From positions 144,989 through 208,988 of the forward strand of contig CAVQNQ010000001.1 of the NCBI GenBank assembly GCA_963714205.1: a DNA stretch of 64,000 bases, given 5' to 3'. The notes under the pieces were generated by a model, which saw only the letters and a list, made by a program, of their open reading frames with translations, did no database searches and was not told the DNA's origin. A program made the translations under genes and the position numbers. This stretch comes from CAVQNQ01 sp963714205 (GTDB lineage Bacteria > Acidobacteriota > Terriglobia > Bryobacterales > Bryobacteraceae). Shown one piece after another: positions 10,318 to 17,481 of this stretch. Numbering within the stretch: the first letter of the stretch is position 1; every line of letters begins with the position of its first letter.

Positions 10318-10866
10318 TTACCGCTTTCTTCTTTCCACGTAACGCCGGAACTTGGTCCGCGCGTTGGCTATGTGCGATCTCACGGTAGCTTTGGAACAAC
10401 TCAGCCGTTTGGCAACCTCTTCGGCGGGTAGGCCCTCGACATCCCGCAGCATGAGGGCGGCGCGTTCCCGCGGGCTCAGCAGGCGCAACCCGTCCGCCAG
10501 ATAATTGCGTTCCTCGGAGCGCAGCAGAAGCTGCTCCGGGCTTTCACTCTGGCTCTGAGGGGCCTCGTCAATTTCGCAAAACGACGCGCGGCCGCTGCGC
10601 CGGAGGAAGTCGATCGCCGTATTCGTGGCAATTCTCGACAGCCAGTGGGCGGCTTTCTGTTCGTCCTTAAGCTGTTCCTGGTGCTGGAGCGCCTTGATGA
10701 AGGCCTCCTGGGTAAGGTCCTGGGCATCCGCGACGTTCCCGACAATGCGGTAGATCTGGATGAAGATACGCCGCAAATGTTCGGAAACAAAGCGGTTCTG
10801 CCTGTCCGCGAGTTCCAGGCCAGGCTCGATCACTTCACTCATCGGCTTGTAAACGGCCGTTTCCAC
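10318..10866 (-). CDS. ECF-type RNA polymerase sigma factor
   Basis: A 182-residue sigma-70 family ECF factor. Region 2 includes IYRIVGNVADAQDLTQEAFIKAL, with the DAxDLTQE signature of region 2.2. Region 4 is LSPRERAALMLRDVEGL followed by the helix-turn-helix AEEVAKRLSCSKATVRSHI. I accept GTG at 10866 because AGGAA lies just upstream. The anti-sigma-like and secreted-protein genes follow within a few bases, forming a three-gene regulon. The promoter it recognises cannot be deduced here. Confidence 0.9.
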   Translation of the reverse strand: METAVYKPMSEVIEPGLELADRQNRFVSEHLRRIFIQIYRIVGNVADAQDLTQEAFIKALQHQEQLKDEQKAAHWLSRIATNTAIDFLRRSGRASFCEIDEAPQSQSESPEQLLLRSEERNYLADGLRLLSPRERAALMLRDVEGLPAEEVAKRLSCSKATVRSHIANARTKFRRYVERRKR

Positions 10867-10990
10867 AGGTTCCTAAAAGCGATGACGCCGGAACCCGTCA
10901 AACGTGGAATCTAAAGCGGCCGATCCGCTAGGGTTATTGTACCAGCGGGGTAAAGCCGCACACTGCCGAACGAGGCCCGGGCGCACGCGG

Positions 10991-12007
10991 CTACGCCAGA
11001 TCGTTGCGGAGCACCACGCGGTAGCGGGCCTTTCCCGCGGCGAGGTGGCCCAGAGCCTCGTTGGCCTGGCTCGCGGGAAATTCCTCCGTGATGGCCGCGA
11101 TCCCGTGCCGGGCGCAGAAATCCAGCATGGCCATGACCGTGGCCGGGGCGCCGGAGGGCGACCCGCCCACCGATCGCTGCCCGGCGATCAGGGGAAAGGC
11201 GGGCAACTCGACCGGTTTGGGCGGCACTCCCACAATGTGCAGGCGGCCTTTGGGCGCCAGGGCGTTCAGGTAGGCCGACCAATCGAGATCCGCATCCACC
11301 GTCGAGAGGATGAAATCGAAGCTTCCAGCCACGCGCGCCAGTTCCGCGGCGGAATGCGTGTCCACCACCTCGTGCGCTCCCAGTCTGCGGGCCTCGTCCG
11401 CCTTGGACGCCGAAGACGAAAAGGCGGTCACGTGGCATCCCCATTTGTTGAAAAATTGCAGCGCCAGGTGCCCCAGCCCGCCGATTCCGATCACGCCCAC
11501 CCGCTGGGTGGGCAGCACGCCGGTTTGGAGCAGCGGATTGAAGACCGTGATTCCCCCGCACAGCAGCGGCCCGGCTTTGGCTCGATCCAGACCGTCCGGA
11601 ATGGGCGTCGCCCAGACCCAATGACAGCGCACGCGCGTGGCAAAGGCGCCGGAACGCCCCACGATAGTCTGTTCGAGCGATTCGCACAGGTTGTGGTTGC
11701 CGGTGAGACACGGGCGGCAATGCAGGCAGCTCCCGGCGTTCCAGCCGAGTCCCACGGTCTGGCCCACGCGCACGGTGGGCACCTCGCGGCCCACCGCCGC
11801 CACCCTGCCGATGACCTCGTGCCCGGGCACAAAGGGGTACCGGGTGATCTGCCATTCGTTGTTCAGCATGGCAAGATCGGAATGGCAGATGCCGCAGTAT
11901 TGTACTTCGATCTCCACCTGGGCGTCGCCGACCGGTCCGGGATCGTATGAGAATGGCTCCAGCTTTCCGCGCGGCTCGCGCGCGGCCAGTGCATGAATCT
12001 CAGCCAT
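10991..12007 (-). CDS. Zinc-dependent NAD(P) alcohol dehydrogenase (YahK/CAD-like)
   Basis: A medium-chain dehydrogenase of 338 residues counted from ATG 12007, which has AGGAG upstream; a longer frame to 12058 lacks one. YCGICHSDLAMLNNEW carries the catalytic zinc cysteine. GHEVIGRVAAVG holds the second ligand. The four-cysteine structural zinc site is CLHCRPCLTGNHNLC. GIGGLGHLALQF is the nucleotide-binding turn. The pattern is that of the cinnamyl-alcohol/YahK aldehyde reductases, usually NADPH-dependent. An IS1-type transposon lies 59 bases upstream of the start and may have changed its promoter. Substrate is unknown. Confidence 0.88.
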   Translation of the reverse strand: MAEIHALAAREPRGKLEPFSYDPGPVGDAQVEIEVQYCGICHSDLAMLNNEWQITRYPFVPGHEVIGRVAAVGREVPTVRVGQTVGLGWNAGSCLHCRPCLTGNHNLCESLEQTIVGRSGAFATRVRCHWVWATPIPDGLDRAKAGPLLCGGITVFNPLLQTGVLPTQRVGVIGIGGLGHLALQFFNKWGCHVTAFSSSASKADEARRLGAHEVVDTHSAAELARVAGSFDFILSTVDADLDWSAYLNALAPKGRLHIVGVPPKPVELPAFPLIAGQRSVGGSPSGAPATVMAMLDFCARHGIAAITEEFPASQANEALGHLAAGKARYRVVLRNDLA

Positions 12008-12058
12008 GTATGCTCTCAATCTCCTTTTGGCAATGGTGGCATACGAGGTTGGAGCCAA

Positions 12059-12066
12059 CTGTCTCC
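12059..12066. repeat. Left target-site duplication of the transposon
   Basis: The octamer CTGTCTCC directly abuts the left inverted repeat and is repeated exactly and directly at 15925-15932, just outside the right inverted repeat. An 8-9 bp duplication is characteristic of IS1-type transposition. Confidence 0.88.
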
Positions 12067-12091
12067 GGTAGTGTCCGAAACTGCGTTGCCG
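12067..12091. repeat. Left terminal inverted repeat (IR-L)
   Basis: This begins GGTAGTGTCCGAA, and all 25 bases match the reverse complement of 15900-15924 except one (A against T at position 14). The GGT- tip is like known IS1-family ends. Confidence 0.9.
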
Positions 12092-12205
12092 GCCGCAGTC
12101 TGCAGGTCTAGCGGCTGTCAGCGATTGGAGCCGCCTTCAAATTGATCCCTCTTTTCTGAAAAATGTCATCGGTTCCGTAGTAGCCTCGGACTGAGGGAAG
12201 AGAAA

Positions 12206-12493
12206 ATGAGCCAGGACGACCCACAAGACAATCAGAAGATTGGTCGGCTCGTTCGTGAACAAGCCGCCGTAAAGCAGCAATTCTATGCTGTGCGGGAACG
12301 TCTGGATGCAAGTTCCAAATTCCTGATGAGCCTCGGGAGCCTAATCGCTGAGGATCGCCTGAAGGCGCTGCGTTTGATCCATACTTCCGCAGCCTTGGAC
12401 ATGGTTCAGATAGCAGCACAGCTTTCAGAGTGCATGGATCTCGACGTACGGCTGAACGAGATCCAGCACGAATTACGAAACCTTGGGGTGTGA
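12206..12493 (+). CDS. Small helical protein, transposon passenger
   Basis: A 95-residue protein of unknown function, predicted almost entirely alpha-helical, with heptad-like stretches (IGRLVREQAAVKQQF, AALDMVQIAAQLSECM, RLNEIQHELRNLGV). GAGGGAAGAG upstream of ATG 12206 is a good ribosome site. It ends in a TGATG overlap with the next gene, so the two are translated together. The two products share an IGR- opening, similar length and a closing leucine-rich helix, suggesting distant paralogs that might pair. It lies just inside the left inverted repeat. I recognise no family. Confidence 0.6.
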   Translation: MSQDDPQDNQKIGRLVREQAAVKQQFYAVRERLDASSKFLMSLGSLIAEDRLKALRLIHTSAALDMVQIAAQLSECMDLDVRLNEIQHELRNLGV

Positions 12494-12801
12494 TGGACAC
12501 CATGAGTAACGAAGATCAAATCGCGGCAATTGGGCGCATCGCCATCGACTTGGCGGAAGCGAAGAAGCAGCGCGCCCTATTGGTAAACGCGTTGGAGTCA
12601 ATCTCCACGGAGCTCAGTGAACTAGCGAATTCGCTGAGGGGGGACGCTCCAGAAGCATGGAAGCGGAGCGCGGATCTGTTGAATTATCTGATTGCGAAGA
12701 AGGACCTCGGCTACATCAAGGATCTTGTGCTAGAGCGCATGGACCTCGCCGTTAAACTGGCCGAACTAGAAAAGCAGGCGCGTGATGTTGGAATCGCCTA
12801 A
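12493..12801 (+). CDS. Small helical protein, coupled partner of the upstream gene
   Basis: A 102-residue protein, charged and helical, with coiled-coil character (AIDLAEAKKQRALLVNAL; RMDLAVKLAELEKQARDVG). ATG 12493 overlaps the TGA of the upstream gene; an ATG at 12502 is an alternative. Together they form a two-gene cassette at the left edge of the transposon, transcribed opposite to the transposase. No known motif, catalytic residue or membrane segment is seen. A structural pair or a toxin/antitoxin-like pair is possible but unsupported by homology. Confidence 0.6.
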   Translation: MDTMSNEDQIAAIGRIAIDLAEAKKQRALLVNALESISTELSELANSLRGDAPEAWKRSADLLNYLIAKKDLGYIKDLVLERMDLAVKLAELEKQARDVGIA

Positions 12802-12827
12802 CGCCAAGGAATCTTCGGCGGTCCCGG

Positions 12828-12974
12828 CTAATGCAGCAGCAGCCAGATGCAGACGACGCCAACAGCAAGTGCGGCCCATGCCGCTGCGCGGCTTCTGGAT
12901 CGCTCGCCATACAGAAAAGCGAGTAGCGCGAGTATAATTGCGCTGGCCCCGATTTCGCGAATGAAAGGTGCCAT
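12828..12974 (-). CDS. 48-residue putative membrane protein
   Basis: A short minus-strand frame from ATG 12974 to TAG 12828. The product has two hydrophobic helices (about 8-22, IGASAIILALLAFLY; about 31-47, AWAALAVGVVCIWLLL) joined by a basic turn (GERSRSRA), a hairpin-like inner-membrane topology. It follows the 81-residue gene downstream of the transposase by 28 bases in the same direction. No strong ribosome site is visible, so it may depend on coupling, or the frame may be fortuitous. Small double-spanning proteins occur in holins and toxins, but no family is recognised. Confidence 0.4.
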   Translation of the reverse strand: MAPFIREIGASAIILALLAFLYGERSRSRAAAWAALAVGVVCIWLLLH

Positions 12975-13002
12975 AAGATGACCGTCGAATTAAATGACGC
13001 TG

Positions 13003-13248
13003 CTATTGCACGGTTCCTTCAAAGTTTCGTAGTAGCGCTTCGATATCTAGAGTCGGTTGTCCGTAGTCCTGAGATGCTTGCTGCATCTGGGGAGTTGCCT
13101 TCAGGCATTTCACAAGATGTTCAACGCGCTCCCGCGTCAGAAGGTTGTTCTGCTCAAGAGCAAGCTGAACGGCGGCCAGACGGACAGACATGTCCAAAAA
13201 AGTCGCCATAGCAGCTTTTAATGATCGGGTAGCTTCGTCTTCAGGCAT
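13003..13248 (-). CDS. Small protein overlapping the transposase 3' end
   Basis: An 81-residue helical protein (MATFLDMSVRLAAVQLALEQNNLLTRERVEHLVKC in two pieces around residues 14-48). Its start lies inside the last codons of the transposase gene (8-base overlap), so translation is probably coupled to it. I recognise no domain. Its position makes it a candidate accessory factor of transposition or a passenger expressed with the transposase. The opposite-strand frame across the same bases shows no family features and is disregarded. Confidence 0.55.
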   Translation of the reverse strand: MPEDEATRSLKAAMATFLDMSVRLAAVQLALEQNNLLTRERVEHLVKCLKATPQMQQASQDYGQPTLDIEALLRNFEGTVQ

Positions 13249-14185
13249 TCAGCAGTTCTCCTAAATCCCAAGCATGGTCTGTGATGCCGGATTCCATAGC
13301 TGGCGTCACGCGCGAGGCCTGGTGTATACGGCAGAAATTATACCAAGCGAAATGCAGGCAATAGGCGGCCCAGAGATTCTCCCACTTCTTTGAAAACGCG
13401 TTGGTTAGGCGCGTTAGGCGGCGCATCTGCATTCGGATGGTGAGGTTCTGGCGCTCGACATGGCTGGTGCAGATCTCCGCGGGATCGGGATTCCCTATGA
13501 CTGGGACTCGCTCCGTATGCGTGACATCGGGAGGACTGTACCGGCGCTGGCCCTCGGGATCGTTGACGTACACCTTGATGAGCTGGGCGAAGTCCACGCG
13601 GTCAGAAAGCGTGGTGGTAATCGCTGAGACATAGGGTTGGAAGCCGTCAGCCGTGAGTTGGAACCGTTGCGGAGCAGTCGCGGCGCGCAGGCCTTCAATG
13701 AAAATATCCGTGGTGGCCTGGTCGCGCCGACCGAGGGCGAAGTTCAGGACGAGTTTCGTCCGGCGTTCAATCGCCACGAAGCAATAGGCATCACCGATGG
13801 TCTTGTCGTTCTCTTCTCCCGGCAGCTTGTGCCCTTCCTTCTTGGTCACGTAGCCCCAAATTTCATCGCATTGAACGTCCCTCACCGGGATATTGACGAT
13901 CAACCGGCCCATGATCTTCTCGCACTTTTCGGCAGCCAGAACCAGTAGCCGTAGAACCGTGTCGCGGTGCAAGTCGGTCGCGCGTTCGACGGACCTGATT
14001 GAGCAGCCTTCCACAAGTAGCCTGAGCGCCAGTAGAGCCTTGCTGGTTCGCGTAAGCGTGCCATCAAGCGGGGGATCGGTGAACTCAGTGAAGGTCTTAC
14101 CGCATGACCGACATCGCCATCGGGGAAGCCCATTTCTATGCTTCCCGAATTTCTTGCAATCGTAACCGCAGGAGCGGCATTTCAT
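13241..14185 (-). CDS. IS1-family-like DDE transposase
   Basis: A 314-residue transposase counted from ATG 14185 (AAGGGCTGAA upstream); the frame extends to 14266 without a better start. An N-terminal zinc ribbon has cysteine pairs at 3/6 and 25/28, with another cysteine at 10. A helix-turn-helix follows at about 58-82. The catalytic triad is D107 (QCDEIWGYV), D180 (LTADGFQPY) and E244 (SHVERQNLTIR), matching the DDE order and HxxERQN context of IS1-type enzymes. Unlike classical IS1, it is one continuous frame with no InsA/InsB frameshift. It would cut at the 25-bp inverted repeats and generate the observed 8-bp duplication. Confidence 0.88.
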   Translation of the reverse strand: MKCRSCGYDCKKFGKHRNGLPRWRCRSCGKTFTEFTDPPLDGTLTRTSKALLALRLLVEGCSIRSVERATDLHRDTVLRLLVLAAEKCEKIMGRLIVNIPVRDVQCDEIWGYVTKKEGHKLPGEENDKTIGDAYCFVAIERRTKLVLNFALGRRDQATTDIFIEGLRAATAPQRFQLTADGFQPYVSAITTTLSDRVDFAQLIKVYVNDPEGQRRYSPPDVTHTERVPVIGNPDPAEICTSHVERQNLTIRMQMRRLTRLTNAFSKKWENLWAAYCLHFAWYNFCRIHQASRVTPAMESGITDHAWDLGELLNA

Positions 14186-14308
14186 TTCAGCCCTTGCCTT
14201 CTTCGGGCGAAAGAGCCAAAATAACAGTGGGTACCAACCCTGCCTTTGGCGCAAGCCCGAGGTCAAGCCCTGTTGATGGTTCCAGCCATCAGCGGGGCGA
14301 GTTCAGAT

Positions 14309-14377
14309 GGTGGAGGTGGCGGGGATTGAACCCGCGCCGGATTGGTTTTAGAGGCCCCCGGCAAACCTTGCACCCCC
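14309..14377 (-). ncRNA. 69-nt tRNA-like RNA, resembling the tmRNA tRNA-like domain
   Basis: Reading 14377 to 14309: the 7-bp acceptor stem is GGGGGTG (14377-14371) with CACCTCC (14319-14313), including a G3-U70 wobble. An eight-base D-loop-like segment (CAAGGTTT) contains the conserved GG. A 4-bp stem, GCCG with CGGC, closes an 18-nt loop. The T arm is perfect (GCGGG, TTCAATC, CCCGC), followed by A73 and an encoded CCA. There is no D stem and no normal anticodon arm, but the order matches the tRNA-like half of tmRNA. G3-U70 and A73 are the identity features for alanylation. No tag reading frame lies nearby. It could be a functional small RNA or an ssrA-derived remnant. Confidence 0.6.
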
Positions 14378-14391
14378 GGTTCTGAGAACGA

Positions 14392-14423
14392 AGAGAAGGC
14401 CAGCCTAACCGCTGGCCTTCTCT
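14392..14423 (-). terminator. Perfect 13-bp hairpin at the end of the winged-helix gene
   Basis: AGAGAAGGCCAGC (14392-14404) is exactly complementary to 14411-14423 around a six-base loop. The TAG stop of the minus-strand gene is in the loop. The following minus-strand bases are only moderately T-rich, so termination may be partial. The tRNA-like sequence begins 15 bases further on. Confidence 0.65.
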
Positions 14424-14962
14424 GTTTGGGGCGTGGTGGCCCTCGGATCAGTGTCTACAACATCATCAGGTTCCTTACTGCAGGCGTATTTGCTGCTCCC
14501 GTGGGGGCCGGCCTGCTTTATCACGCTACATTTTCCGTCCGTTGCCAAGCGGCGTAGTGTAACCTCGACGGAGCTGGTAGGGTCTTGGGCCTTGAACTCG
14601 TACCCGCCGATGGTCACGAAGTATTCAACCTGGACCTTGTCCATCGGTTCCGCGTAATCCCGTAGGACCTTCAAACACGCTTGGGTAAGAGGCATATTTG
14701 CAAAAGGCTTGTTTTCGAAATACTCGGCTTCGTGGTTCTCCCAAGGAACCGGCATCTCGATACCGCCCGCATCGATGATCCGTAACGCCGCATCAATCGA
14801 GCGCGTCTCGGCATCGATCATGAGGCGCTGGCGCCGCAGTTCTTCCTTCCGGTCTAGTAGTTTCTTTAGCGACGCTTCCACGGCTTTCCCTTGCTCCTCA
14901 GACAGTGTATGCGCTATGCCCATACAAGTCAAGGGGAAAGTTCCGCGCTTGATTCGTTTCAT
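14405..14962 (-). CDS. Coiled-coil / winged-helix protein, transposon passenger
   Basis: A 185-residue protein. Residues about 18-65 form a charged helix or coiled coil (SEEQGKAVEASLKKLLDRKEEL when read across the region). Residues about 90-165 look like a winged helix (LTQACLKVLRDYAEPMDK, then VEVTLRRLATDGKCSVI, then a GSSKYA wing), reminiscent of HARE-HTH-type domains. It follows the HEPN-like gene by 29 bases on the same strand, so they form an operon ending at the perfect hairpin. A DNA-binding regulator or antitoxin for its neighbour is a reasonable guess, not shown by the sequence. Confidence 0.65.
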   Translation of the reverse strand: MKRIKRGTFPLTCMGIAHTLSEEQGKAVEASLKKLLDRKEELRRQRLMIDAETRSIDAALRIIDAGGIEMPVPWENHEAEYFENKPFANMPLTQACLKVLRDYAEPMDKVQVEYFVTIGGYEFKAQDPTSSVEVTLRRLATDGKCSVIKQAGPHGSSKYACSKEPDDVVDTDPRATTPQTEKASG

Positions 14963-14991
14963 TGCGATTTTCTCCTTCTTGGGTTTTGCGG

Positions 14992-15864
14992 CTACTCAGG
15001 CATCGGCACTTCGGCCAGCCGGGTAGAAAGATGCTTCATGAACGATCCAACGTGATCTAGCACAGTGCGGGCTTGAGATTGTGTATAGGTATCCCTGCCG
15101 TGTGCCGTGTGGTTCCGTAGCGCCCGCTGAAAATGCCGGAATTCCAAGGCTGCGCCGTTGTAGAACGGCTCGACTTCCTTCCAGTCGGGAACGCCGTCCT
15201 TCTTCAGTGTCCCAATCCGTTGTTCGCAGGCCTGGAGGACCTGATGCCAGTTCGGATTAGTGATGGATACGCCAAGGGCAGAGGCGAGAGAAGCAAGCCC
15301 GAATTCCAAAAGGCGCATCAGGTGGAAGACGCAGGCCGTGTACCGCTCCAGCGCGTAGCAGGTCGCCGCCTCAGTCGCCTCTCCTTCGATGGACGGAAAC
15401 CGCAACAACACCTCCAACCCTATCCAATTCGGCTCGCCGTAGTATGCTGCCTCAGTTGCTGGAATGTGGAGGAAGAGTTCGCCGCTGATCTCGTCGTGAA
15501 TTCGGCTTTCGATCTCCTGTACCGCCCGGTCTATCTCCCAAAACGGTAACCGGCGAATATCGGTATCGATCAGCCTCCGAATAGCGAGCGCTGAAGCCCT
15601 GAGCCCTAGCTTATAGGCCGAGCAGAGTTCGGCCATTTGGCGGAGCGTGACGTTTAGATTCTGCGTGTATTCTTCGCTATGCGAGTCTTCGCCCACGACG
15701 CCAACGCGGAAATTCGTAAGGCGGAAGTTCGGCAGCAACGCCATGAGGGCCTGGAAGTCTTGAGCGGCAAACGTCAGCATTTCATCAAGCGTACACAATT
15801 TGCCGTGCCTAGTTTGCTTCCATGGGGCTGCCGGCCTCTCTCGTTCAACGCGGGGCGGCATCAT
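14992..15864 (-). CDS. HEPN-like protein with Rx4H motif, transposon passenger
   Basis: A 290-residue mostly helical protein. Near the C-terminus RNHTAHGR gives arginine 250 and histidine 255, the Rx4H motif of HEPN-superfamily ribonucleases, preceded by the helix ALEFRHFQRAL and followed by SQARTVLDHVGSFMKHL as in HEPN folds. A central segment (ATCYALERYTACVFHLMRLLEFGL) resembles the first long HEPN helix. HEPN proteins are common in toxin-antitoxin and abortive-infection systems. The start at 15864 is only 35 bases inside the right inverted repeat, so any promoter lies within or beyond the repeat. RNase activity is inferred from the motif alone. Confidence 0.65.
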   Translation of the reverse strand: MMPPRVERERPAAPWKQTRHGKLCTLDEMLTFAAQDFQALMALLPNFRLTNFRVGVVGEDSHSEEYTQNLNVTLRQMAELCSAYKLGLRASALAIRRLIDTDIRRLPFWEIDRAVQEIESRIHDEISGELFLHIPATEAAYYGEPNWIGLEVLLRFPSIEGEATEAATCYALERYTACVFHLMRLLEFGLASLASALGVSITNPNWHQVLQACEQRIGTLKKDGVPDWKEVEPFYNGAALEFRHFQRALRNHTAHGRDTYTQSQARTVLDHVGSFMKHLSTRLAEVPMPE

Positions 15865-15899
15865 TGCGCGCCTCCGTCGAAGTTCGCCGGGGTTTCCGT

Positions 15900-15924
15900 C
15901 GGCAACGCAGATTCGGACACTACC
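15900..15924. repeat. Right terminal inverted repeat (IR-R)
   Basis: The reverse complement begins GGTAGTGTCCGAA and matches the left end at 24 of 25 positions. It lies 35 bases upstream of the HEPN-like gene and could include part of its promoter. Confidence 0.9.
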
Positions 15925-15932
15925 CTGTCTCC
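15925..15932. repeat. Right target-site duplication of the transposon
   Basis: CTGTCTCC, identical and in direct orientation to 12059-12066, immediately outside the right inverted repeat. Confidence 0.88.
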
Positions 15933-15993
15933 ACCCGCACGCGCCGAAGCCGGTATGATGAAAATAATACGGCCGGCCGTTCCTTTTACTCAG

Positions 15994-17481
15994 ATGAGCT
16001 TCAAATCACCGCCAGGCGCTTGGATTTTGGCAATCTCGCTCTGCCTGTGGGCGCAGACCGCGCCCACGCCGCAGCAGGTGGCCGCGCGCCTCACGCCCAA
16101 CGACCTCAAAGCGGATGTCTCCTTTCTGGCCTCGGACGCGCTCGAGGGGCGCGCTACGCCCTCGCCCGGTTTAGATATTGCCGCCGAATACGTGGCTGCC
16201 CAGTTCCGCCGCGCCGGCCTGGAACCGGCCGGGGACGATGGCTACTTCCAGACCGCCCCATACGTTTCCGTGCGGCCGAATCTCGCGGATCTCGAACTGA
16301 CCCTGGAGACCCGGGCCGGGGCGATCAAGCCGGCGGCATCCGCCATTGGCATCCTGGAACCCGCCGCCGTGGATCTCAGCCATGCGCCCGCCTTCAAAGC
16401 GTCGCTGCACGATTCCGCGGCTTTGAGCGCGCTCACCCCGGAGCAGGTGCGCGGCAAGGTTCTGATTCTGGACGCCGATGCGGAAGCGGGGATGGGACGC
16501 CTTTCCGCGTTGTCGGCGCGCCTGCAACCCGCCCTGGTGATTCTGGAACGCTCCGGGCGGATGCGGGAGGGCGCCGATGCGCGGCTCCGGGAGGCCTCCG
16601 CGCCCGCTTCCGTGCCGGTCCTGGCGGTCGCGGACGAGGGCTTTCGTAAGGCCGTCGCCGGCAAGCCTGGCCCGCTCGAAGCCACGGTTTCGGCGCACAT
16701 AGCGGCCCCCGCGACCGCGCCGGTGAAATTGCGCAACGTGATTGGCGTGTTGCGCGGCGCGGATGCGGATCTCGCCGGCACCTTCGTCTTCTTGACCGCT
16801 CACTACGATCACCTGGGCGTGCGGGGAAGCGGTCCGGGAGACCACATCTATAACGGCGCCAACGACGATGCCAGCGGCACCGCCTCGGTAATCGAAATCG
16901 CCAATACTTTGGCCGCTCTCCCGACGCGTCCCAAACGCAGCATCGTCTTCATGGCCCTGTTCGGCGAGGAGCTAGGCCTGGTCGGCTCCCGTTACTACGT
17001 CCGGCACCCCGTGTTTCCGCTCTCCCGGACGGTGGCCGACCTGAACCTGGAGCAGATGGGCCGCACCGACGACGCCACCGGCCCGCGCGTCGGCCTGGTG
17101 AACGTGACCGGCTACGATTTCACTTCCATCACCGGTGTGCTGAAGCAAGCCGGCCAGGAGACCGGCGTTCGCGTGGTCAAGGATGAGGAGGCCAGCGATC
17201 CTTTCTACGCGCGCAGCGATAACCAGGCCTTCGCCGACGCCGGGGTTCCCGCGCACACCCTGTCGGTGGGCTACGTCTACCCCGATTACCACCAGCCCGG
17301 CGACGAGTGGCCCAAGCTCGATTACCGCAACATGGCCCGCGTGGACCGCGCCATCGCCCTAGCCGTCTTCAGAATCGCGGACAATGCCGAGGCGCCGCGA
17401 TGGAATACCGCCAACCCGAAAACGGAGCGCTACGTTCACGCGCGGGAGAACTCGGGCGCGCCCGGCGCGGGTTCGCCGTGA
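15994..17481 (+). CDS. Secreted M28-family zinc aminopeptidase
   Basis: A 495-residue exported peptidase. The signal peptide is residues 1 to about 20 (SPPGAWILAISLCLWAQ) from ATG 15994; ATGs at 15955 and 15958 are alternatives. A PA-domain-like insert precedes the M28 catalytic domain. Zinc ligands and active-site residues are visible in TAHYDHLG (H), NGANDDASG (D), FGEELGLVGS (EE), LNLEQMG and DYHQPGDE (H). The family releases N-terminal amino acids from peptides outside the cytoplasm. The transposon ends about 62 bases upstream, so the native promoter may be displaced. The stop overlaps the GTG start of the MFS gene. Confidence 0.9.
   Translation: MSFKSPPGAWILAISLCLWAQTAPTPQQVAARLTPNDLKADVSFLASDALEGRATPSPGLDIAAEYVAAQFRRAGLEPAGDDGYFQTAPYVSVRPNLADLELTLETRAGAIKPAASAIGILEPAAVDLSHAPAFKASLHDSAALSALTPEQVRGKVLILDADAEAGMGRLSALSARLQPALVILERSGRMREGADARLREASAPASVPVLAVADEGFRKAVAGKPGPLEATVSAHIAAPATAPVKLRNVIGVLRGADADLAGTFVFLTAHYDHLGVRGSGPGDHIYNGANDDASGTASVIEIANTLAALPTRPKRSIVFMALFGEELGLVGSRYYVRHPVFPLSRTVADLNLEQMGRTDDATGPRVGLVNVTGYDFTSITGVLKQAGQETGVRVVKDEEASDPFYARSDNQAFADAGVPAHTLSVGYVYPDYHQPGDEWPKLDYRNMARVDRAIALAVFRIADNAEAPRWNTANPKTERYVHARENSGAPGAGSP

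Larger units (their letters stand above)
12067..15924. mobile_element. Complete 3.86-kb IS1-family-like transposon with passenger genes
   Basis: The element is bounded by 25-bp inverted repeats differing at one base and by a perfect 8-bp direct target duplication. It sits in the divergent gap between an alcohol dehydrogenase and an M28 peptidase gene. Inside are an IS1-like transposase gene, six other candidate genes and a tRNA-like sequence. Its base composition is visibly less GC-rich than the flanks. Typical IS1 copies are under 1 kb and carry only the transposase frames, so this one is a cargo-bearing relative. The ends and duplication are read directly; mobility today is inferred from their integrity. 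Confidence 0.9.

Noticed and set aside
14309..14660. A full tmRNA (ssrA) gene on the minus strand
   Set aside because: The upstream bases code for the winged-helix protein from 14405, and no alanine-rich tag frame or pseudoknot region is visible, so only the tRNA-like part is present.
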